A stretch of DNA of 64,000 nt from positions 1,328,001 through 1,392,000 of the forward strand of contig JAIQDT010000108.1 in assembly GCA_021521415.1 (NCBI GenBank), in the 5' to 3' direction. The translations under genes and the position numbers were made by a program. The DNA is from Bidens hawaiensis (lineage: Eukaryota > Streptophyta > Magnoliopsida > Asterales > Asteraceae). The notes beneath the pieces are model-generated. The model was not told the origin of the DNA. It made no database searches and worked only from the letters and a program-made list of their open reading frames with translations. Positions 45,248-56,641 of the stretch are shown here, piece by piece (position 1 is the stretch's first letter; each line of letters opens with the position of its first letter).

Positions 45248-47060
45248 TCATGCGGTGGGCTTTGGTTCTCCTATCCCTAGTTTTGCAAAAACCGCATAAG
45301 GAATTAAGTTAATACTAGCTCCTAGGTTATCCAGGGCATTCCTAACAGACAAATTTCTTATGAGACAAGGGATAGTAAAACTCCCTGGATCGGTCATTTT
45401 CGGCGGCAGCTTGCTTTGGAGGACAGCTGAGCATTCTTTACTCAAGGTGACGTGCGAGAGCTCCTCCAGCTTCCTTTTGTTGGTCAGCACTTTTTTGAGA
45501 AACTTTGCATATGTCGGCATTTGAGCAATGGCTTCGACGAAAGGGATATTGATGTGGAGTTGTTTGAAGAGTTCTAAAAACTTTCCATACTGAGCTTCCA
45601 ATCTCTCCTGTTTCAGCCGTCCAGGGTATGGAATAGGTGGAACATAAGTTCGGACTGGTTCCTTAGGTTGTACGGTGCCTGTTGGGATCAGTCTTTCCTG
45701 CGTTTTATCAGGGGATTCCTTTTCCATAACTGGTTCTGAAGTTGGTGAGGCAACAGTGGTTGTGCCACTTCTTAATGTAACAGCGTTGGCTGCTGCATTT
45801 GGGTTTGTTATAGTGTTGCCTGGAAGAGCGTCAGGTGGTCTTTCTGACAATTGTCGGGCAATCTGTCCGATCTGAGTTTCTAGATACCGCAATGATGCTT
45901 GTTGACTTTTGAGGTCGGCTTCATGTTTTAACAATACTCCGTTGATATCAGCAGCTCTTGAGTCGGCCTTCTTCTCTGCTACATTTGTTTTGGTTATGAG
46001 TTGGATTAACATCTATTCGATCTTTGAGTATCTCGGATGTTGATGGCTACTGGAACTTTGATCTTGGAATTGTGGTTCAGGCTGGAAGGAATGATTCATC
46101 GGTCTCTTTTCGAATCCGGGTAGGGTTTGAGTGTTACCTCCGTCTTTCCAGCTGAAATTCGGGTGGTTTTTCCATCCTGGATTGTAGTTGTTGCTGAAAG
46201 CGTTTCTCTGACGAGCGATGAAAACGACTTCTTCCATGGCCATAATGACTTGTTTACAGTCACTCGTCTTATGACTTCCTCCACAAGTGTCACAGGTGAA
46301 TCTGGTTTTTGATAGTTCGGCTTGAAGCTGTTCGAATTTTTTAGAAAGGGCTTCAAGATGTGCTGTGACAAGAGTGTTGGAATCGACGTGGTGTATTCCT
46401 TTATGGGTAGGTATAGATCTTGGTGGGTTGTAAGCGAAACTCTTCTTTGCGGCTTTCTCTAGGACTTCAAATGCTTCGTTAGGTGATTTGGATCCCAGGT
46501 CTCCACCAACGATCTGGTCGATGGCCTGTTTGTTTTGACTGGATTGTGCGTCAAAGAAAGTTTGGACTTGTAACCACACGCTCAGTCCATGATGTGGGCA
46601 TCTTCTCAGATACTTTTATATCTTTCCCATGCTGCGTGTAGCGATTCATCATCATCGGTCCGGAATCCGGTAATGCTGGCTCAGTATTTGGTAGTTTTAT
46701 CGGGCGGAATATATTTAATGAGAAACTGTTCAACCATCTGGTCCCAAGTGGTAATGGAACAAGAGGAAAGAGATTCTATCCATTCTAGGGCTTGGCCCCT
46801 TAGAGAGAAAGGAAAGAGTTTAAGCTTGATTTGATTTTCTGAACAGTTTTGAATTTTAAAGGTTCCGCAGATTCGTAGAAATCGAGATATGTGAGAAAGA
46901 GGGTCTTCGTCGAGGAGACCATGAAATTGAACTGAATTTTCCACTATATGAATGGTGCTAGATTTGATTTCGAAATTTTCGGTGATTTCGGGTGGAGCCA
47001 CTCCATTTCCGTAGCCTTCGAGAGATGGCTTGCATACTGGCTCATGTTCGGCTCATTGTT
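45248..47060 (-). pseudogene. Athila level-3 gag and protease start
   Basis: On the minus strand the gag core is at 47,001-46,681 (ENSVQFHGLLDEDPLSHI, IKLKLFPFSLRGQALEWI). 46,579-46,013 holds the later gag with a CCHC knuckle, CDTCGGSHKTSDC. 46,012-45,248 holds the linker and the protease motif LGASINLIP. These are separated by frameshifts or stops near 47,010, 46,680 and 46,013. Virus-like-particle formation would need this protein, so the element is not autonomous. Confidence 0.85.
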
Positions 47061-47508
47061 CTGGGCCGCCATCATTTATTCGGTTTGATTTTCTCCTGAT
47101 GTGGTGACGTTTACTGATTCGTCTTTGATTTCTTCTGCGTTTTCTGTAGTCCGTCTACGAGTTCGTCGACGAAAGAGTCATTCCGGTTCAGAAATTGGAG
47201 AAACAAGCTCACGCTCAAAAGTAGAGGACATACATGAGGCTAAATCAAAATTACACTAAAGTAAAAGTTAGCTAAAGTTAATCTAAGTTAAACTATGAGT
47301 TAGGCTAAGCTATTTTAAACTATCTAAGGTCTAAATTAATTAAGCTAAAGTAAAGTAAGGTAACTAAAGGTAAAAAGTAGCTAGCCGTAAAATTATATAG
47401 TTTAATAATTAGTAAAAATTAAATATAAAATAAAATAGAAAGAAATTTGTACAATTATAGACAATGATTAAATTAAAACTTGGATCGTACTTAGAAACGT
47501 ACCGTGTA
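47061..47508 (-). other. Leader of Athila level 3
   Basis: AT-rich untranslated leader with repeated 'agctaaagtta/aagctaa' words. No coding domain. Confidence 0.5.
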
Positions 47509-47526
47509 TCCCCGGCAACGGCGCCA
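47509..47526 (-). other. Athila level-3 primer-binding site
   Basis: On the minus strand TGGCGCCGTTGCCGGGGA, seven bases inside the 5' LTR. It is identical to the site of the level-2 element. Confidence 0.88.
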
Positions 47527-47533
47527 AAAACTT

Positions 47534-48872
47534 TGATGTGTGCGTGCGCGTAGCTTGTATAAATATGAAAGGTTGGATATTTAGCTTTTGCACAAGATCA
47601 TGTTTTAAATTTATAAAAGTGATTTCTACAAATACTAAACACACAAAAAATAGGCAAGTGTACCTATCGTATATGTAGAATAGTATTGGTAAGAACCAAG
47701 TATCGATCCGTGGACACAAATGTTTCTAATAATGAATCGTTGTTTTACTTTAATCGGAGGTTTTAATCATTTTGGGGTTAATTTTCTTCAAACTTCTTAT
47801 AAAATATAAATACTTATATATATAATATATAGGTGACCAAGAAAAGAGATTCTAAACGAGTTGTTCCATTATGCGAAGGTTACCATCTAAGATCAAAAAT
47901 CCACTTCATTTTAGCATTGATAAATAATATTTGAACATGTGGTAAACTTACCATAATAATATATGATAGATAGCTCCTTAAACCTTAAGTGAGCATCTTT
48001 GGCACTAAGGAGATAGCATGCGCATTTTAGAGTCCACCCTTTCCTAATGTCATGCCATCTCATTGATGTCAATTTAAGTTGGCAAGTAGTTTCGTAAAGT
48101 AGAAAGATAAGGATTGACTTCGATTTCTCAAATACCAATTCTTACAACTTCGGGTGGTTGTAGTTTAGTCACACAACCTCCCCTTGGTTGATTTATGTAG
48201 GTTATAATTACACATTCCATTAACATATGATTTCTTTAACTAATTTGATATCCTAAGCAAAGCCATTTTCGGATTACCAAGGTTTAGAAAAATACATCAT
48301 AACTTATATCTCATCATTTCTAAGTACAATATAAGGATCCATGTTTCGATAATGTATCAAAGTATTTCTATCTTTCAAGAACATGAATCGATCATGAACG
48401 ATTGCCAATGGAATTGACAACCACCAACTTTGAATTAGTGATTTAAGATGGTGAAACATTTCTCATTAAAAGATAATTGTAATATAACCATGTACTTTAC
48501 TAGACTACACCACATGTTTTATGTAATTATCAAGTAAAACAAAGCTTCTTCATAGATTTTAGATGGTAAAAGGAGTTTAGCTCATAATGAGCATGATTAT
48601 AAACATTAAGATGAATGATAATAACAAATACATGATTAAACTTGGAACAATCTAACCAAATATAGATGAATCTTCCTTCTTAATGATGATGATGATGGAT
48701 GATGATGATGGTTGATGGTGATGACCTCCAAGCCTTCAAACTCTTCACTAGATCTTCAAAGTGAGTGTTAGTGTGTGTTTTTATAAGAGAGAACCGAATA
48801 GATTTCTTTTCAAGGCACACCAAATGACTGCAACATGAGCCACTAAAAAGATGTATATTTTTATATACATCA
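47534..48872 (-). repeat. Athila level-3 5' LTR (652 bp deleted)
   Basis: Same sequence as the 3' LTR except that everything between two CTA trinucleotides (equivalent to 39,727-40,378) is missing. The deleted part includes the U3 palindrome array and the CTATAAATAG box. Only a weaker TATAAAA word (minus strand, near 48,780) remains. Confidence 0.9.
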
Positions 48873-48877
48873 GGCAT

Positions 48878-50304
48878 GATACCGTTCAGTGCCCTGCAGG
48901 TTTCCAGGAGGAGGCAGTCTATTTCGTTAATTATCCAAACCGAAATCAAAACCTTTTCAATTCTTATAATTCGGGGTGGAGAGGTAACCAAAATTCCAAC
49001 TGGAGGAATGGAAATCAGTCCGGCTTCCAGCAACATCAGAGCCTATACCAGGATTCCGGTGAGGGAATGAGTAGTGGGGAGAAGAAGCCCACGTTAGAGG
49101 AGATGATGGCATAACATACACAGATGCTGTCGCAACTCATGACTCGAGAGGACTCCCGTCACAAAGAAACTCAAGATAAATTTCGGGAGCACGAGTCATT
49201 CATGAGAAACCAAGGAGCGTCAATTCAAAATCTTGAGCATCAAATGGGAGAGATAGCAAGTCGTCTAAATGAGAGGTCTCCAGGTACACTTCCAAGTAAC
49301 ACTGATCAAAATCCGAAGGCGTTCGCGAAGGCTGTGAGGACGAGGAGCGGTGCAGGGGCACGTAGCGAGCCCGTGATTCAGGAAGCGAAGAGAGGAGTCA
49401 TTAATGAACCTGCGGTAGATGTGGAGGAGCAGGTAGACGAGGAGATTCAGTTGGAATCTCCACCGGCCAAGGTGCATCAGAGGTACAGCCCCGAAAGTAC
49501 AGCACAGGCCGAGAACCAACCATTACCCAGCACACCGCCGAGAGTCTACAAACCTAGACTCCCATACCCCGGGAGAGTTCGTATGTATAGAGACGAGGAG
49601 CAGAACTACAAATTTCTTGATCTTCTGAAGCAACTTCATCTTAATATTCTATTCCTTGAGGCACTTACGCAAATGCCAAAATATGCAAAGTTTCTTAAGG
49701 ATATTCTCTCGAACAAAGAGAAGTTAGCGAAGTCTCTTCCATTCCCCTGAGTGCTGGTTGCTCTGTAGTCTTGCTGAGAAAGTTACCAGAAAAGATGTCC
49801 GATCCTGGGAGTTTCACGATTCCCTGCATCTTGAGTGATAATACGGTTGTTCATGCGCTGGTGGATCTTGGTGCCAGTATTAATCTCATGCCGTATTCCG
49901 TGTATCGTAAGTTGGGTCTAGGCAAACCGAGGCCTACCCGTATGAGTATCCAGCTTGCTGATCGTTCTGTGAAATACCGCCGAGGGGTGGTCGAGAACAT
50001 GCTTGTTCGTGTCGATAAGTTCATCTTCCCGGTGGACTTTGTCATCTTGGACATGAACGATGACGATAGTGTCCCACTTATCTTGGGCCAACCATTCCTT
50101 GCGACTGCACAGGCGTTGATCGACGTCTGTGAGGGTAAATTAATCTTAAGAGTTGGGGATGAGAACGTCACCTTTGACGTTCGACAGTCACTGATACCAT
50201 CATGGAGCATGTCGGGGAGTTTCTCAACGAAATCTGTGGAGGATCTGCCTCCGACACCTAGATTCTCGATAGGGAGATTCCAGAGATTGAAATGGTTGCC
50301 GTAA
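48878..50304 (+). pseudogene. Athila level-2 gag end and protease
   Basis: Resumes directly after the TSD with the fourth zinc-binding Cys, then an Asn/Gly-rich stretch (YPNRNQNLFNSYNSGWRGNQ). An in-frame TAA at about 49,112 breaks the frame. 49,124-49,750 holds the gag-protease linker (MGEIASRLNERSPGTLPSNT, YPGRVRMYRDEEQNYKFLDL), ended by a stop. 49,771-50,304 holds the protease with LVDLGASINLMPYSVYRKLG and SVPLILGQPFLAT. Confidence 0.87.
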
Positions 50305-53300
50305 TCAGTCAGTCCTTAGATGACGACACCGAGTCGCATACCCCTGAATCTGGCGTGTCTGCTGAGATCGTACGAGACGATCCTATGGACCGACCTTCGG
50401 TCGAGAGTCCCCCTTCCTCCTTAGATCTTAAGGATTTGCCCGCCCACCTTGAGTATGCATTTTTAGATGAAGAGAGGAAGCTTTCGGTTATCATTGCATC
50501 TGCTTTGACCAAGGTCGAGAAGGAGAAGTTGTTGAGGGTGCTACGAGAGCACAAGGAGGCTATTGTATGGAAGATTATCGACATCAAGGGTATTAACCCT
50601 TCTTTTTGCACTCATAAAATCCTCATGGAGGAAAATTTCAAAACTGTCGTTCAGCCGCAACGACGGCTTAATCCGAGAATGCAAGAGGTCATAAAGAAGG
50701 AGATCATTAAACTCCTTGATGCGGGGATCATTTTCCCCATTTCTGATAGTGCTTGGGTGAGTCCAGTCCAAGTGGTTCCTAAAAAGGGTGGCATGACTGT
50801 CGTCACCAACGAGAGGAACGAGCTTATTCCCACGAGGACTGTGACGGGATGGAGTCTGCATCGACTATCGCAGACTGAATGATGCCACCAGGAAAGACCA
50901 CTTTCCTTTACCTTTCATTGATCAGATGTTAGAGCGTTTAGCAGGTCAGCAGTACTACTACTTCCTAGATGGTTTCTCCGGGTACTTCTAGGTTCCGATA
51001 GCCCCCGACGACCAGGAGAAAACCACTTTTACCTGCCCTTACGGAACGTTTGCTTATAAACGTATGCCGTTCGGACTTTGTAACGCTCCGGCCACATTCC
51101 AGAGGTGTATGGTGGCCATTTTCCATGATATGATCGAGGAGTCCATGGAGGTGTTCATGGACGATTTTTCCGTATTTGGGATTTCCTTCGTTCATTGTAT
51201 ATCAAATCTCGAGAGGATGATGTCCTGCTGCATTGACACCAACCTAGTCCTTAACTTGGAGAAGTGTCATTTCATGGTTCGCGAGGGCATTGTTCTGGGT
51301 CATCGGATCTCAAGTGCGGGGATAGAGGTTGACCGAGCAAAGGTCGAGACCATTTCTAATCTTCCCCCGCCAACTTCTGTGAGATCCATTCGTAGTTTTT
51401 TAGGTCATGCTGGATTCTACCGCCGGTTCATCAAAGATTTTTCTAAGATTGTGAGACCCATGACCAAAATTTTGGAGAAGGATGCTCCATTTGTTTTTTT
51501 CTGAGTAGTGTATCGAGGCGTTTGATCTTCTAAAAGACAAACTCGTCAACGCCCCGATCATGGTAGCTCCCGACTGGTCGTGACCATTCGAGCTGATGTG
51601 TGACGCGAGCGACTTCGCAGTCGGAGCGGTTCTTGGACAACGGAAGGATAAACACTTCCATCCGATCTACTATGCGAGTCGGACCTTAAATGGCGCACAG
51701 GAAAGCTATACCACCACCGAAAAAGAGCTTTTAGCTATAGTGTTCGCTTTCGACAAATTTAGGTCCTATATGGTTTTGTCCAAAACGATTGTTTACATGG
51801 ATCATGCTGCTATTAGATATCTCTTCAGCAAGCAGGATGCTAAGCCTCGTCTTATCCGATGGATCCTATTGCTTCAAGAGTTTGAAATAGAGATCCGTGA
51901 CAAAAAGGGGGCCGAGAATGTGGCGGCCGATCATTTTTCACGTCTAGAGGGAGTTGATTTAGGAGATTCGGGGATCAGGATCGACGATCATTTTCCGACG
52001 AAGAGTCTGATGTTTGTTACTGCACAAGAGGAAGGTTTTCCATGGTTTGCTGATTTCGCGAACTATCTCGCTGAAGGGTACCTCCCGAAGATGCCTTACC
52101 AGCAAAGAAGAAATTCTTTGCTGACATCAAAACTTACCTTTGGGACGACCCATATCTTTTCGCATCGGTGCTGATCAGCTTATTAGGAGGTGTGTGGATG
52201 TCAAGGAAGGATGGCAGATTCTGAGCCACTGTCATGTGGGACCGACAGGAGGTCACCACAGTGTGAGTTCTACGGCGAAGAAAGTCTTTGATTCTGGTTT
52301 TTACTGGCCGTCTATCTTTAAGGATGCTCATCTGTTCATTAAGAGTTGTGATCGTTGACAGCGTGTCAGCAACATTTCTTCGTGAAACGAAATGCGCCAT
52401 AATGCCATTCAAGTTTGTGAGGTTTTTGATATTTAGGGTATTGATTTCATGTGACCGTTTCCATCTTCGCGTGAAAACAAGTACATACTCGTGGCCGTCG
52501 ATTACGTGTCTAAGTGGGTTGAGGCCAAAGCTCTACCCACCAATGATGCCCGAGTGGTAGTCCGTTTTCTAAAAATTCTATTTGCTCGTTTTGGAGTCCC
52601 GAAAGCCTTGATCAGTGATCAAGGTACTCACTTTTGCAACTCGTAGATGGATAAGGCGTTGCGGCGTTATGGGGTCACCCATCGGCTTGCGACTGTCTAC
52701 CACCCACAGACTAGTGGGCAAGTATAAGTGAGTAATCGGGGAATCAAACGTATTCTCGAGAAAACGGTTGGTTCAAATCGTTGGGATTGGTCCGACAAAT
52801 TAGATGACGCTCTGTGGGCCTTCCGTACAGCCTACAAGACTCCGACTGGTTCCACACCATTTCAGATGATTTATGGGAAGGCCTGTCATCTTCCTGTTGA
52901 ATTGGAACACCGTGCTTCATGGGCCCTTCAAAGGGTTAATCTTGATTTATCCTCTGTAGAGGGTAATCGTTTCCATCAGTTACATGAGTTAGAGGAGCTC
53001 CGGGATCATGCATATGCACAATCATTTCGGTATAAGGATCACACGAAGGAACTGCATGATAGGAAATTGAAGGGTAATAAGCAGTTCAAGTGTGGGGATA
53101 AGGTCTTACTATATAATTCCCGGTTGAGGTTATTCCCGGGAAAGTTGAAATCACGATGGTCGGGACCGTTCACGGTCACTGAGGTTTTCCCGTATGGCAC
53201 GATTGAGATACAAGATCAAAGCGGGAAGTTTAAGGTGAACATTCATAGATTGAAACACTACATAGGCGAGCCGATAACTGATCAGACAGTCGAGGTGTTC

Positions 53301-53327
53301 TACCTTGACTCATTCACCGAGGAATAG
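50292..53327 (+). pseudogene. Athila level-2 RT, RNase H and integrase, broken
   Basis: RT N-terminus at 50,430-50,850 ([36 protein letters not shown]). A two-base loss near 50,855 shifts the frame. RT core at 51,064-51,504 ([26 protein letters not shown]), with an upstream TAG near 50,989. RNase H at 51,596-52,000 ([40 protein letters not shown]). The integrase zinc region is near 52,140-52,380 and is damaged. The core runs to about 52,730 with several stops. The intact last frame at 52,728-53,327 contains the integrase C-terminal KLKSRWSGPF and HRLKHYIGEP segments. Confidence 0.87.
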
Positions 53328-54952
53328 ACATGATGGATGCATCACTCGGGAGACAGCCCGAGTTGTAGAGTTTGTATTACGAATTTCTTTATTCTCTGTT
53401 TTTATTTGTTTTATTTTTATTTATAAAAAAATTCCAAAATTCAAAAATATTAAATATTTAATAAAAAATCAAAAAAATACAAAAATACAAAAACACAAAA
53501 TATGTTTACTTCTTATGTTTTTGTTTTCTGTTTTGTACGCCGCTACATGCGAGCGAGTTTGAGTTATTGCAGGTATTATTATGCGCATGGTAGCTCTGAT
53601 GGCGTTCTGGAACTGGTTCACCCGAGGTTGCGGCCGCGAATGAAATGCTATACGGTCGTTCGATTCATACACAACTGATGAAGAATCTGCATCTAAACCA
53701 GGGGAGTAACCCGTTCTCTGTTTTACTTTTTGCTTTAAGTTTTAATTTTATGTTTAGTTTTATTTTTATTTTATTTTATTTATTTTCCTTATTCTCATCG
53801 AGGACGATTTCGTTCTAAGTGTGGGGATGGGAATTTATTTTACTTAGTTGTAGAAAAAAAAACTTAAAAAAATTAAAAAATTTAAAAAGTTTGAAAAATT
53901 ATATAAAAAAGTTTTAAAGAAAAATTGTCCCTTGAAAATTGTTTTTTGTTCTACGTTAAGCAGGAAATGATATTATTACCAATGTGCTAACGAACTCTCG
54001 GAACCTTTGAAATAAATACTAATAATAATAAAAGGGATGGTTTGCATATCTGATTTGGGATGTGTCGGTAGGCCCAACTAGCTTTGATAGTCCTCTTTAG
54101 CATGTTTTTATATATATAATAATTTGAAAACGGTGAAACCGAATTTCGATGCTTAGGGAGAATTACCATAATCTGAAAACTTTGAGATGGTAAGAATTAA
54201 ATGCACTCAAAATAGCACACACCACATGTCCATCTTTTACGAGCTTAGAAATAGTTATATATTTTAGGGTGATATAAAAGATTGAAAAAAAAAGAAGTAT
54301 GTTTGAAAGTTTGTTATGGATTGTATTATCCAAAGTTGTTCAAGACAAGCAAAATGCTTATGAAGAAAGTTATATATTGTAAAATGCCAAATGTGCATTG
54401 TTTAAAGTTAGAAAAAGAGGCCAATGATGCAGATACTAGACGGGACTTAGAGTTTACGTGTTACCTTGGGGATGGTGACTCTGAGGATACACTATTGGGG
54501 CTCGAAGGTTCTTAGTCAATAAATATGAAATTAGGAATTTATAGGACAAAGTCCAATAATATTTAGGAATAGCTCGTACGACCTCCACATGACCATTCAT
54601 CCATCCAAAGTTCACCGAGTGTATCTAATTAGTACCATCAACGAGTCCTTGGCTTATGGTGATTTGTCGAACCAGTTTGATTCGACTCTAGTTTTTCTAG
54701 CTCTCTTTGTCTGAGATGGGGTAGGTGTAGCCTTAATTTTTGAACTTAAAATGTTTAATGCAAAAGGGGGGCTTGATTGGCTGGTGGCTGGGTTTAAGTG
54801 GACAACAATATCGGCAACCGCGGTCAATATGTCAGGTTGTTTCTTGTGCTTTGAAAATGATAATAATCTGAGAGTTTGTTGTTTTTCACTTGGGTATGAT
54901 CCTGTGTAGATTACTTTTTCAGGGACGGAAAAGACTTAAGTGTGGGGATGTT
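53328..54952 (+). other. Post-pol region of Athila level 2
   Basis: No envelope-like domain was recognised. A 77-codon frame at 54,282-54,515 is of unknown nature. Two purine tracts with the same core are present: AAGTGTGGGGATGGG at about 53,817 and AAGTGTGGGGATGTTT at 54,937-54,952, the latter abutting the 3' LTR and acting as the primer tract. Confidence 0.6.
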
Positions 54953-56641
54953 TGATGTGTTGTAAAACACACTTACTTTCCTTATAATTTTATCATGTTT
55001 TACATACTTAATTAGTTTAATTATTAAGATTTATGGTTTGATTATGCTTGATTTTACAAAGTTGAATGTTTACTTGTAGGTTTTGAAAGTTGATGGAAAT
55101 AAGAGTGAAATTTGAAGAGTTTAGGGGTTTAATTGGTCAACTTTCAATACTACAACTTAAGGCCCGACCCAAGCCCAAAAATTAGAGCCTTTCATGCCTT
55201 ATTATATTAATTAAAAGAAAAAAAACCTTAACCTGGCCACAACTTGCGATCGGCAGCAGCAAAGGGAGAAAGAAAAAAAGACTTGTGGCGGCTGTGAGGG
55301 CTGCTTGGCGGCTGGAAAAGGAAGAAGAACACCAAGGAGAGTCTTGTGCAGCTGCTAGGCATCATAAACACTCATAATCTCAGCCATATAATCCTAAGTA
55401 ATCATTCATAAACTTTGTTCTTTTGTTCAAGAACCCTAACTAGTTAAACTTGATCTTTTTGTTGGATTGTTTTGCAAGTAACTTAGAGATTGACTTGTGT
55501 TTGTTTGTTCTTGATCATTGAATGAGTTTTATTATGTTTATGTTGAGTTATATGATGTTTAATTTGATATATTGCTGCTGTCCAAAATCAATGAGTGGCT
55601 AAAGTAGTTAGTTCTACCTAGGTTAGATGATTATTGTTAGGTTTTAGTAAGTAGTTTGGATTGTTGATGATCATGGCTTAAATTGTTAATGTAAAGTTTG
55701 GTTTAACATTGAATTAGGTTTTTTTTAGTGGCTGTGTTTTGATTAATAATACTCAATTACCTCTTTCTTTGATTGATTGAATCGGTTTTAGTTGATTTTA
55801 GCTTGTTTGAACTCTTTACTTTGTGTTTAGAGATTGTATGCGGGGTGTATAACCGTAGGGTTAATTTGGGTATAATAATTAGTTAAAATCAGCGGGTAGA
55901 CACCTTCTTTGAGACCGAGAGGTGATAGGAAGTAAACTCGTCTCATAGCTTTTACTTGTTAGGATTAGGATAGCGCGGGAGCGGGTTCGGTTCTTGTCGG
56001 GTTTGGGTTTGTGAGCAATTAGTTGACCTAGTTTAAGTTAAAATAAATTGTTCCTCTATCCTTGGTTGCGTAGTATACGTCTCCATTAGGGTAGTGTGTC
56101 GGTGAGACCGAGAGGAGAGTCGGCATTAGAGCACGTTAACAGTTTGTCATCCGGTGTTGTTCTTAAAATCAATTAAGGGTAGGTTAGGGTTTGTTAGTGA
56201 GACCGAGAGGTAATCTAGCTTCCTGAGTGAACCTTAGTTGTGTCATTCCATTGGAACAGGTGCCGTGAGATTCTACAATCCAATAGCTTACTATACCTTC
56301 AATAGGATTCTTACCTAGGTAGACGTTTTTCCCATTGATAAATCGTATTTTCACAGTTTCGTTTAGTCTTCTTAAATTAAGTCTTTTAAGTTAATTAAAT
56401 TAAGTTAGGTTAAATAGTTAATAATATAAAAATCATTTAAAAAAATATATTATTCTTAGGTGAGTCTTATTTAGGGTTAAGCATTAGATACGTTTTCACG
56501 TGTCCTTGTGTTCGACACTCGGACTTCCTTAGTGCTATACTATTAATGATCGGTACACTTGCCGGTTTTGTGTGGCTTCTTTAGGAATTTCGTTTAATAA
56601 ATTTAAAGCTTAGTTGTGAGAGCATCGTTATACACACATCA
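54953..56641 (+). repeat. Athila level-2 3' LTR
   Basis: 1,689 bp, matching the 5' LTR at 35,578-37,271, and followed by the TSD GCCTC. Confidence 0.9.

Larger units (their letters stand above)
38418..48872 (-). mobile_element. Athila-like Ty3/gypsy element, nested level 3
   Basis: 10,455 bp on the minus strand, flanked by GGCAT (38,413-38,417 and 48,873-48,877). The 5' LTR is the right one (47,534-48,872, 1,339 bp) and the 3' LTR the left one (38,418-40,408, 1,991 bp). The size difference is a single 652-bp deletion in the 5' LTR. Elsewhere I counted about 18 LTR differences in 1.3 kb. The pol frame is the least damaged in the window (578 codons open), but stops and small deletions remain. 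Confidence 0.92.
35578..56641 (+). mobile_element. Athila-like Ty3/gypsy element, nested level 2
   Basis: Flanked by GCCTC at 35,573-35,577 and 56,642-56,646. LTRs are 1,694 and 1,689 bp with TGATGTG...ACACATCA ends. Excluding the nested level-3 element its own length is about 10.6 kb. Order: PBS, gag, protease, RT, RNase H, integrase, a noncoding post-pol region of about 1.6 kb, and the 3' LTR. The PBS sequence and the FMDD-type RT site fit the Athila/Tat group. I counted about 33 differences between its LTRs by eye. Confidence 0.9.

Noticed and set aside
54282..54515. An envelope-like gene in the post-pol part of the level-2 Athila element
   Set aside because: The 77-codon frame has no membrane segment or known motif.
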